A stretch of DNA of 31,168 bases. Origin: Dokdonella_A sp038237055. Lineage in GTDB: Bacteria > Pseudomonadota > Gammaproteobacteria > Xanthomonadales > Rhodanobacteraceae. The notes beneath the pieces are model-generated. The model did not search any database. It saw only the letters and a list, made by a program, of their open reading frames with translations, and was not told the DNA's origin. Below, one piece after another: positions 1 to 6,373 of the stretch. Made by a program: the position numbers and the translations under genes. Each line of letters starts with the position of its first letter. Within the stretch, counting starts at the first letter, position 1. Where the stretch lies: NCBI GenBank assembly GCA_038237055.1, contig JBBRZD010000003.1, forward strand, positions 1 to 31,168. Direction: 5' to 3'.

Positions 1-816
1 ATCGAGCCGGGTGAAACGGTGTTGATCGATGTGCCGATCAACGTGATGAACGGCGATTTCCACAATGTAGTCGCGACCCTTGGTCCCGCACCATCGGGCA
101 TCACCTACGACGTGTCGACCGCGACTCTGGGCACCATCACGGCAGGTGGTACGGCAACGGCACACTTCCAGATCAAGGCCGATGCCGCGGCGACCTGCGT
201 CACGCCGTTCACGTTGCCGATTGATGTTACCTCCGACGATGGCAATACGTCTGGAACGATCGCGTCGAACATCGGCGCACCAGGCACATTCCCGCCGACT
301 GATGTGCCGGTTGCGGTTCCGGACAATTCCCCGGCCGGTGCGAGCTCGGTCATAAATGTCACGCAGGCATTCAACCTCACCAGCCTTGCGGTCCATGTGG
401 ATCTGCCGCATACCTGGGTCGGCGATCTAACCATCACGCTGACGAGTCCGACGGGAACGACGGTGACCTTGCTGGATCGACCGGGTGTACCCGCCACGGT
501 TGCTGGCTGCAACAACAACGATATCCACGTGACGTTTGCCGACGGTCAGTCTGATCCGGAAAGCACATGTACAGGCAATTCGGCCGATCCATGGGGTGTC
601 ACCGACGCAGCACCTGCGACGCCATTGTCGGTCTTGGCTGGCGAGACCACCCTGGGTAACTGGACGTTGACGGCAGTCGATGGAGCGAGTGGCGATATCG
701 GTTCGATCGTCAGCTGGAGCCTTATCCCGACACCGGGGTTCTCCGGAACATGCACGGTTTGCCTGGATGCATCCGACATCATCTTCAAGGATGGCTTCGA
801 CGTAGCGGCGCCGTAA
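1..816 (+). CDS. Secreted P-domain protein, 5' truncated, IFKDGFD tail
   Basis: The reading frame is open at base 1, so the start lies outside the window and only the last 271 residues are seen. The middle part matches the proprotein convertase P-domain pattern: a beta-rich stretch with HTWVGDLTITLTSPTGT, then LLDRPG, then NWTLTAVDGASGDIGSIVSWSL. The same block occurs in the metalloprotease at 21833-26308, so this is probably the C-terminal part of a secreted protease or other exoenzyme; the catalytic part cannot be seen. The protein ends DIIFKDGFDVAAP, a tail shared with four other genes in this window. It is the only plus-strand gene here, converges on the ccm operon, and is followed after 19 bases by a strong terminator. 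The P-domain call is by pattern and fairly sure; the enzymatic role is unknown. Confidence 0.8.
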   Translation: MEPGETVLIDVPINVMNGDFHNVVATLGPAPSGITYDVSTATLGTITAGGTATAHFQIKADAAATCVTPFTLPIDVTSDDGNTSGTIASNIGAPGTFPPTDVPVAVPDNSPAGASSVINVTQAFNLTSLAVHVDLPHTWVGDLTITLTSPTGTTVTLLDRPGVPATVAGCNNNDIHVTFADGQSDPESTCTGNSADPWGVTDAAPATPLSVLAGETTLGNWTLTAVDGASGDIGSIVSWSLIPTPGFSGTCTVCLDASDIIFKDGFDVAAP

Positions 817-835
817 ATTATTGGGTGATTCACGA

Positions 836-867
836 ACGGTCGGGTTCATAGCCCGGCCGTTTTTTTT
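836..867 (+). terminator. Rho-independent terminator of the P-domain gene
   Basis: A 9-bp stem (836-844 with 852-860, one G-T pair) has a 7-base loop and is followed by eight T residues at 860-867. It lies 20 bases after the stop codon of the plus-strand gene and faces the ccm operon transcribed from the other side. Confidence 0.9.
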
Positions 868-1210
868 GCGTGCGCCTGAAGCTGTTCCTTGCCCGCATGC
901 GCTCGGGAATCCCTTGAAACGTGCGATATCTGAGTTTTTCGCCAAGGGTATACGCGGCCTTCCGCCGCAATGAATCAATCGAGATAGCTACGCTTTGGGT
1001 CTCCGCGTACTTGGTTTACCCCGACGATGTCTGGTCCGAAACCTGCGAATGAGCTTCCGACGACATCGCGAGCGAAGTGCAGAAGGCGATGAAGGCGACG
1101 ATCCACAAGGACGGAGCACCAACCGCCATCGTGTGCTGACGTGCAGCGTGCGACAAGTTTTCATTGCGCGTTGTTTCAAGCGCACGCAATCTGCTTGGTC
1201 AGTTCGCCGT
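868..1210. other. Intergenic stretch without a convincing gene
   Basis: This 343-base gap lies between the convergent P-domain gene and ccmI. Plus frame 3 shows two short protein-like runs, about 966-1049 (ending PDDVWSETCE) and 1050-1139 (ASEVQKAMKATIHKDGAP, ending AIVC), separated by one TGA. It could be the decayed end of a gene, but I recognise no family. I see no strong terminator for the ccm operon in it. Confidence 0.4.
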
Positions 1211-2497
1211 CTAGAGAACGACCTGGTCGATCATCAGTGTGATCGCTTCCTTCGCATGCACGTCGACAGGCGTCGACAGTTTTTGCAGGTCGCCGCTTTG
1301 CGGCAATGCGTTGCCGGACTTGGACACGCGCGCGCCAATCACGACCTGCGGGAACATCGACAGTTTCATCGTCGGCAACATGCCCATGCTGTCGTCGAGC
1401 GTGACGGTTAACGGCAGCTGGCTTGCCTTGAGGCGCTGGATCGCGAGTGGCATCGGCGGCCCGCTGGCGGCCCGGGCGAACACGAACAAAGTAGCATTCG
1501 CATCGATCTGGTCTTTCAGCTTTGGATCGAGTGAGACGTTCACGGTCAGCCGCGGCGCGCTCTCGACCGGTGCGGGCTTTTCGGAAGCAGCTTCGGTCGC
1601 TGCAGCTTCTGTGGGAGCGGCTTCAGCCGCGATGCTTTTCGGTTGCCTTTCCATCGGCGGCGGAAGCATCTTGCCGTCACGCAACGCCTCTGCATTCGCG
1701 ATCTGGTTCTTCACGCTGTCAGCGACATCCGAGGTGGCATCGAGCAGCGGAAGCAGGGTCTTCCAACGCGCGATCGCCGCATCGTACTGCTTAGACTGGT
1801 AGTCACTGATGCCGAGCAGCCACAGCGCACGCTGATTTTTTGCATCGGTTTTCAGTACGCCTTCGAGCAGGCTGCGCGATTCGCCTTCGATGCGGTGACC
1901 GGGCGCGAGCAAGGCCAGCGCCTGCGCGTACTCGACGGTGACTGCCGGGTTGTCTTTGGCGAGTTCATGCGCATGCTTGTACGCGTCGAGTGATTCTGCG
2001 GCGCGATTCATCGCCAGATAGGCGCGACCCAACAGGCCCCAGCCTTCGGCATCGTCCGGATGTTCTTTCAGGCGATTCGCGAGCGCGGTGATGGCTTCAG
2101 CCATCTCCGGACCGTGGTCCGCATCGGCAGGCGGCGCAGTGCGCGTAACGAGGTTCGCCGGATCCAGCGCCTGCGGTGCGCCGACCAAGCGGTACAGCAG
2201 CATCGCAGATGCCGGCAACAGCAACGTGACCAGCAGTAACGCTACGAACGCGGTGCGCGAGGGAGCAATGCTCCCCACATCGGTCGTCGCCGCGTTCGCA
2301 TTCGTCTGCAGCGCGGCGCGCTTCGTTGAATATTCGTCAGCATCGATGACGCCTGCACCCAGCGCTTCATCGAGCGCACGCTGTTGACGCGCGGTGCCGT
2401 CGACACGGACGCCGCGTCGATGGCGCAACAGCGGCATGAGGACGAACGCGAGTGCTGCGACGATCATCAGCGCCGCAATCGGAAGGAACATTGCCAT
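1211..2497 (-). CDS. ccmI: Cytochrome c maturation protein CcmI
   Basis: This is the apocytochrome c chaperone of the System I haem ligation complex, which holds the C-terminus of unfolded cytochrome c in the periplasm and works with CcmF and CcmH. The 428-residue protein has a first membrane segment at about 3-23, a cytoplasmic loop, a second membrane segment at about 83-103, and a periplasmic TPR domain at about 135-240 (WGLLGRAYLAMNRAAESLDAY). An Ala/Glu/Pro-rich linker at about 285-315 leads to a C-terminal beta domain typical of long CcmI proteins. It is the last gene of the ccm operon; its ATG overlaps the ccmH stop by one base (TAATG), indicating coupled translation. Length and layout fit the family. 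Confidence 0.93.
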   Translation of the reverse strand: MAMFLPIAALMIVAALAFVLMPLLRHRRGVRVDGTARQQRALDEALGAGVIDADEYSTKRAALQTNANAATTDVGSIAPSRTAFVALLLVTLLLPASAMLLYRLVGAPQALDPANLVTRTAPPADADHGPEMAEAITALANRLKEHPDDAEGWGLLGRAYLAMNRAAESLDAYKHAHELAKDNPAVTVEYAQALALLAPGHRIEGESRSLLEGVLKTDAKNQRALWLLGISDYQSKQYDAAIARWKTLLPLLDATSDVADSVKNQIANAEALRDGKMLPPPMERQPKSIAAEAAPTEAAATEAASEKPAPVESAPRLTVNVSLDPKLKDQIDANATLFVFARAASGPPMPLAIQRLKASQLPLTVTLDDSMGMLPTMKLSMFPQVVIGARVSKSGNALPQSGDLQKLSTPVDVHAKEAITLMIDQVVL

Positions 2498-3054
2498 TAC
2501 CAGTCGTCCTCGACGTCGCTTGCTGGGCGCACGCTGGCGCTGGTGTTGATGCGCGCGCGTTTGCGCACGGTGAGGAAGACCACACCGCCGCCGGCGGCGA
2601 GCGCGAGCAGCGGACCGAACCAGAGTAGCCAGGTGCCGCCGCGCAAGGGTGGGTCGTACAGCACGAAATCGCTGTAGCGTGCAGTGAGCCAGGATTTAAT
2701 CTCGTCGTCGCTCTTGCCCGCTTGCATCTGCTGGAACACGTCGCGACGCAGATCCGCGGCGAGTGGCGCACCGGAATCGCTCAGGCTTTCGTTCTGGCAG
2801 ACAAGGCAGCGCAACTGCTTCGCCAATGTCTGGAAACGAAGTTCTTCGGCGTGGTCCTTGAAGGGCAGTGGGTCGACGGTGGCGTATGCGAATGAGCACA
2901 GCAGGGTAAGGATCATGCACACCATCCCCACCCAAACCCTCCCCTTGAAAGGGAGGGCTTTAGAGCGATCTCGCGTCTTGAAGGGGAGGGCTTCAGAGCG
3001 ATAGCGCGGCTTGAAGGGAAGGGTTTCAAGACATCTCTTCAGGACGCGTTTCAT
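2497..3054 (-). CDS. ccmH: Cytochrome c maturation protein CcmH, repeat-expanded N-terminus
   Basis: This is a membrane-anchored periplasmic thiol oxidoreductase that reduces the CXXCH cysteines of apocytochrome c before haem attachment. The family motif LRCLVCQNES is present with Cys83 and Cys86, followed by a C-terminal membrane segment (WLLWFGPLLALAAGGGVVFL). The N-terminus is odd. MKRVLKR is followed by two 11-residue repeats and a third partial copy (LPFKPRYRSEA, LPFKTRDRSKA, LPFKGRVWVG), and only then comes the signal-peptide core at about 44-57. The repeats are translated palindromic repeat DNA. The start at 3054 is kept because it overlaps the ccmG stop (ATGA). An internal start at residue 44 is possible but would give a signal peptide with no basic n-region. 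Confidence 0.9.
   Translation of the reverse strand: MKRVLKRCLETLPFKPRYRSEALPFKTRDRSKALPFKGRVWVGMVCMILTLLCSFAYATVDPLPFKDHAEELRFQTLAKQLRCLVCQNESLSDSGAPLAADLRRDVFQQMQAGKSDDEIKSWLTARYSDFVLYDPPLRGGTWLLWFGPLLALAAGGGVVFLTVRKRARINTSASVRPASDVEDDW
2919..2961 (-). repeat. Palindromic repeat element, copy A, in the ccmH 5' end
   Basis: The minus strand carries a palindromic core of the type CCCTCCCTTTCAAGGGGAGGG followed by TTTGGGTGGGGATGGTGT. Nearly the same 42-43 bases occur in the opposite orientation at 3599-3640. Here it encodes part of the CcmH leader (ALPFKGRVWVGMV). Confidence 0.85.
2944..3026. repeat. 33-bp tandem repeat, two full copies and one partial
   Basis: Each unit begins with CTTGAAGGGGAGGGCTT or a close variant, at 2944, 2977 and 3010, and the first two are followed by a 16-base spacer (TAGAGCGATCTCGCGT, CAGAGCGATAGCGCGG). 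The 33-base period equals 11 codons, so the ccmH frame is kept. Confidence 0.85.
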
Positions 3055-3596
3055 CGTGCCCCCTTCTGCATCGCGGCGATACGTGGCAGTAGTTCGGCGG
3101 TGATGACCTTGGACGTGATCGGGCTGATGTACTTGTAGCGCACGATGCCCTCGGCATCGACGAGGAAGGTTTCGGGTGCGCCGGTCACACCGAAGTCGAT
3201 CGCGACATTGCCGGGCACGTCCGCGATGATTACGTCGTACGGATCACCGAACTGCGCGATCCAGCGCTGACCTTCGGCTGGCTCGTCGCGGTAGTCGAAG
3301 CCGACCAGCTTGATACCCAGCCGCTTGCCTTCCTGCATCAGGATCGGATGTTCGTCGCGACAGGCGAAACACCAGCTCGCGAAAACGTTGAGTAAATACG
3401 GTTGGCCGGCGAGTTCCTTGCTGTCGAGGTGTTTCGTCGGATCGTTGAGCAATGGCAGCGAGAACGCCGGTGCCGGTTTGCCGATCAACGGCGAAGGCAC
3501 TTCTCGCAGGTCGTGCGTGCCACTCCACCAGATACCGAATCCGAGGAGGGCGAGCAAGAGTACAAAACCGGCGAACGGCAGCAGTCGCGCATTCAT
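3051..3596 (-). CDS. ccmG: Thiol:disulfide interchange protein CcmG/DsbE
   Basis: This is a periplasmic, membrane-tethered thioredoxin-like reductase that passes electrons from the inner-membrane DsbD/CcdA system to the CcmH/apocytochrome pair. The 181-residue protein has one N-terminal membrane segment at about 6-24 and a thioredoxin fold. The active site is WCFAC (Cys76, Cys79), and the cis-proline loop is GVTGAPETFLVD (Pro141). The acidic pair typical of CcmG lies in the loop DYRDEPAEGQ. Both ends overlap neighbours by four bases (ATGA). The gene is flanked by inverted copies of a palindromic repeat at 2919-2961 and 3599-3640. Confidence 0.95.
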   Translation of the reverse strand: MNARLLPFAGFVLLLALLGFGIWWSGTHDLREVPSPLIGKPAPAFSLPLLNDPTKHLDSKELAGQPYLLNVFASWCFACRDEHPILMQEGKRLGIKLVGFDYRDEPAEGQRWIAQFGDPYDVIIADVPGNVAIDFGVTGAPETFLVDAEGIVRYKYISPITSKVITAELLPRIAAMQKGAR

Positions 3597-5611
3597 GCAA
3601 AGCCCTCCCCTTCAAGGGGAGGGTTGGGTGGGGATGGTGTTGGACGCGCGGCACGGGCCAAGCTGGTGTTGTCTTTGGCGTCTGTTGCAGGCAGAGGAAG
3701 CGCAAGGAATCGCCGGTCGGCCGCTGCAATGAATCCGCCCAGCATCATGAACAACGCACCGAGCCAGATCCAGCGCACGAACGGCTTCACGTAGACGCGT
3801 ACTGCCCATGCACCGTCGTCTCCCACGGGCTCGCCGAGTGCGACGTAGATATCGCGGAACAGGCTTGGATCGATCGCAGATTCGGTTTGCGGTTGCTGGT
3901 TGCGCGTATAGATGCGTTTCTGCGGATGCAAGGTTGCGACGACAACATTGTCCTTCAGCACGCTGAGCGTGCCTTGCTGCGCAGTGAAGTTCGGGCCTTG
4001 TGCCTGCGTGACGCCGTCGAACCGGAAGCTCAGCGCTCCGATTTCGATGGTCTGGTTCGGCGCGAGTCGCACATCCTTCTCGACGCTGGTCGCCTCGACG
4101 ATCAGCACACCGGCAAGAAACACCGCGACGCCGAAATGCGCACAGATCATGCCGAGCATTTCCGGCGTGTAGCGCTGACCGCGCGGTGCGTTACGCCAGC
4201 GCGAGATCGCGTACAGCACGATGCCGATGCCGACCCAGAGCGATGCAGCGACACCAGCGATCGCCTTCCACGGGAGGTCGCGCGCAACGAGCCATGTTGC
4301 ACCGGCTGCGATGATTGCGACGATGAATGCGGGTCGCAATGCTTTCGCGGCAGTGCCGAGATTGCCGGCGCGCCAGCGCAACATCGGGCCGAACGGCAAC
4401 AACAGCACGACGGGGAGCATCAGCAACACAAACATGAAACCGAAGTAGGGCGGTCCGACGGAAATGCGGCCGAGGTTGAACGCATCGCCGAGCATCGGAT
4501 ACAGCGTTCCGAGCAGAACCATTGCAGCCATGCAGGTAAACATCAGGTTGTTGATCAACAGCGCGGTGTCGCGCGAGACCGCAGCGAACGGTTCGCCGCC
4601 GGAAACCTTCGGTGCACGCACTGCGTACAACAACAACGAGCCACCAATCACGATCGCAAGGAAAGTCAGGATGAACAGCCCGCGCTTGGGATCGCTCGCA
4701 AACGAGTGCACGCTGGTCAGGACGCCCGAGCGCACGAGGAAGGTGCCGAGCAGGGACAGCGAGAACGCGAGGATCGCGAGCAGCAAAGTCCAGGCACGGA
4801 ACGAGCCACGTTTTTCGGTGACGGCTTGCGAGTGGATCAACGCAGTGCCGATCAGCCACGGCATGAAGGACGCATTCTCAACCGGATCCCAGAACCACCA
4901 GCCACCCCAGCCGAGTTCGTAGTACGCCCACCAGCTTCCAAGCGCGATGCCGAGGGTGAGGAATCCCCAGGCGACATTTGTCCACGGCCGCGCCCAGCGC
5001 ACCCAGCGCACATCGAGTTCGCCGCCGAGCAGCGCCGAAATCGCAAACGAAAACGCGACCGAGAAACCGACGTAGCCGGTGTAAAGCATCGGCGGATGCA
5101 TGATCAAGCCCGGATCCTGCAGCACCGGATTGAGATCGTTGCCATCCAGCGGTATCGGCAGTTCGCGCAGGAACGGATTGGAGGTCAGCACCGTGAACAA
5201 CAGGAAGCCGAAGCTGATGAAGCCGAGCACGCCAAGCACGCGTGCGATGAATTCATCCGGCAGGCGACGCGAAAACGCGGCGACCGCCACCGTCCACACG
5301 TTGAGGATCAGCACCCACAGCAGCAACGAACCTTCGTGCGCGCCCCAGACGGCGGAAAACCTGTAATACCAGGGCAGCAGCGAGTTTGAATTTTCGGCGA
5401 CGTAGCGCACCGAAAAATCCTGCGTGATGAAGGCATACGTCAGGATCGCAAACGCGAGCACGACGAAGACGGCCTGACCTGCAACGGCCGGTCGCGCAAC
5501 GGAAATCAGCGCGCGGTTGCCGAGCTGCGCGCCGAGGATCGGCAGCACGCACTGCGCGAGCGACAGCATAAGCGCGAGGATCAGTGCGAACTGGCCAATC
5601 TCGGGAATCAA
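3593..5611 (-). CDS. ccmF: Haem lyase CcmF
   Basis: This integral membrane haem lyase subunit transfers haem from holo-CcmE to apocytochrome c. The 672-residue polytopic protein carries the tryptophan-rich WWD motif (GWGGWWFWDPVENASFMPW, about 234-252). Likely haem-ligating histidines are His172 (LIMHPPMLY) and His260 (ALIHSQAVTEK). A large periplasmic loop lies near the C-terminus before the last membrane segment. The final 16 or so residues (PTPSPPNPPLEGEGFA) are translated palindromic repeat DNA and not native sequence, so the natural protein ended near ARAAR. The gene overlaps ccmE and ccmG by four bases at each end. Confidence 0.96.
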   Translation of the reverse strand: MIPEIGQFALILALMLSLAQCVLPILGAQLGNRALISVARPAVAGQAVFVVLAFAILTYAFITQDFSVRYVAENSNSLLPWYYRFSAVWGAHEGSLLLWVLILNVWTVAVAAFSRRLPDEFIARVLGVLGFISFGFLLFTVLTSNPFLRELPIPLDGNDLNPVLQDPGLIMHPPMLYTGYVGFSVAFSFAISALLGGELDVRWVRWARPWTNVAWGFLTLGIALGSWWAYYELGWGGWWFWDPVENASFMPWLIGTALIHSQAVTEKRGSFRAWTLLLAILAFSLSLLGTFLVRSGVLTSVHSFASDPKRGLFILTFLAIVIGGSLLLYAVRAPKVSGGEPFAAVSRDTALLINNLMFTCMAAMVLLGTLYPMLGDAFNLGRISVGPPYFGFMFVLLMLPVVLLLPFGPMLRWRAGNLGTAAKALRPAFIVAIIAAGATWLVARDLPWKAIAGVAASLWVGIGIVLYAISRWRNAPRGQRYTPEMLGMICAHFGVAVFLAGVLIVEATSVEKDVRLAPNQTIEIGALSFRFDGVTQAQGPNFTAQQGTLSVLKDNVVVATLHPQKRIYTRNQQPQTESAIDPSLFRDIYVALGEPVGDDGAWAVRVYVKPFVRWIWLGALFMMLGGFIAAADRRFLALPLPATDAKDNTSLARAARPTPSPPNPPLEGEGFA
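3599..3640 (+). repeat. Palindromic repeat element, copy B, at the ccmF 3' end
   Basis: A near-perfect palindrome (arms 3603-3612 and 3614-3623 around one central base) is followed by a GGGTTGGGTGGGGATGGTGT-type arm. It matches 2919-2961 in inverted orientation. It lies just before the ccmF stop codon and leaves the ATGA overlap with ccmG intact. Confidence 0.88.
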
Positions 5612-6081
5612 GGATTGCCTCCCGTGGGTGTCGTCGCATCCGCGTGATCGAGATGCGCCTGTTTGGCTTTCGCGATCGCGTCGGCGACTTCCTTCGGCAT
5701 ATAGGTTTCGTCGTGCTTGGCCAGTACTTCGGTCGCAACGAAGCGACCGTTCTGCAATGCGCCGCTTGCGACGATGCTCTGACCTTCGCGGAAGAGATCG
5801 GGAAGGATGCCGGTGTACTCCACTGGCATGTCCTTGAAGCGATCGGTGACCACGAAATCGACTTTGAGCGAATCGCTCGCGCGCTTGATGGATTTCTCCA
5901 GTACCACACCGCCGAGGCGAAAGCGCGATGCGACCGGTGCGCGACCCGCTTCGATCTCGCTGGGCGAAAACAGATACGTCATGTTCTGCTGCAGAGCGAG
6001 CACGGTGAGACCGCCGGCGATCGCGACGGCGGCAAGCACAAGCGAGATCACGATCAGGCGCCGCCGTCGTGTGGGCGTCAT
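5608..6081 (-). CDS. ccmE: Haem chaperone CcmE
   Basis: This periplasmic haem chaperone binds haem covalently through a histidine and delivers it to CcmF. The 157-residue protein has a basic N-terminus (MTPTRRRR), a membrane anchor at about 9-30, and an OB-fold domain. The haem-binding motif is AKHDETYMP, with His123 as the covalent haem ligand and Tyr127 as an axial ligand; this is the normal HXXXY form, not the cysteine variant. A short flexible Asp/His-containing tail follows. It overlaps ccmD and ccmF by four bases at each end. Confidence 0.96.
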   Translation of the reverse strand: MTPTRRRRLIVISLVLAAVAIAGGLTVLALQQNMTYLFSPSEIEAGRAPVASRFRLGGVVLEKSIKRASDSLKVDFVVTDRFKDMPVEYTGILPDLFREGQSIVASGALQNGRFVATEVLAKHDETYMPKEVADAIAKAKQAHLDHADATTPTGGNP

Positions 6082-6251
6082 GATTTGGCCTCGCGCGCGT
6101 CGCGCCGCTTCAGGCGGCCGCGGATATCGGCGAGTAGGCGTTTGCGCTGTGCGAGCGGAGCCACTGCTTCCAGCGCGAGCACGATGATGAACACGGCATA
6201 GGACGACCAGACATAAGCGCCGTAGCCGCCCATCGACAGAAATTCACTCAC
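6078..6251 (-). CDS. ccmD: Cytochrome c maturation protein CcmD
   Basis: This small membrane protein stabilises the CcmABC-CcmE complex and helps release holo-CcmE. It has 57 residues from the chosen GTG, beginning VSEFLSMGGYGAYVW, where the MGGYxxYVW core is the family hallmark. One membrane segment follows, then a basic cytoplasmic tail (RKRLLADIRGRLKRRDAR). The frame is open back to a TTG at 6293, and an ATG at 6281 is also possible. The GTG is preferred because family members usually start a few residues before the MGGY core. It overlaps ccmE by four bases but is cut off from ccmC by the inserted gene at 6374-8023. Confidence 0.85.
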   Translation of the reverse strand: MSEFLSMGGYGAYVWSSYAVFIIVLALEAVAPLAQRKRLLADIRGRLKRRDAREAKS

Positions 6252-6331
6252 GAAAGATATCCGCGTGACATGGGGAAACATGCAGCCTAGCAAATTTGCC
6301 CGTTCAAACGTGTTTTATCGTGGCGGCGAAA

Positions 6332-6364
6332 CGTCGCGCGCAGGAACTGCTCCTGCGCGCGACG
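6332..6364 (-). terminator. GC-rich hairpin after the inserted secreted-protein gene
   Basis: A perfect 14-bp stem (6332-6345 with 6351-6364) encloses a 5-base loop, nine bases after the stop of the minus-strand gene at 6374. Only three T residues follow on the minus strand, so termination may be partial and allow read-through into ccmD. Confidence 0.65.
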
Positions 6365-6373
6365 CAATGGTTG

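Noticed and set aside
3452..5389. A 645-codon open frame on the plus strand
   Set aside because: It is antisense to ccmF, very rich in Arg/His/Gln, with no recognisable domain. It is a shadow caused by high GC in the codons of the real gene.
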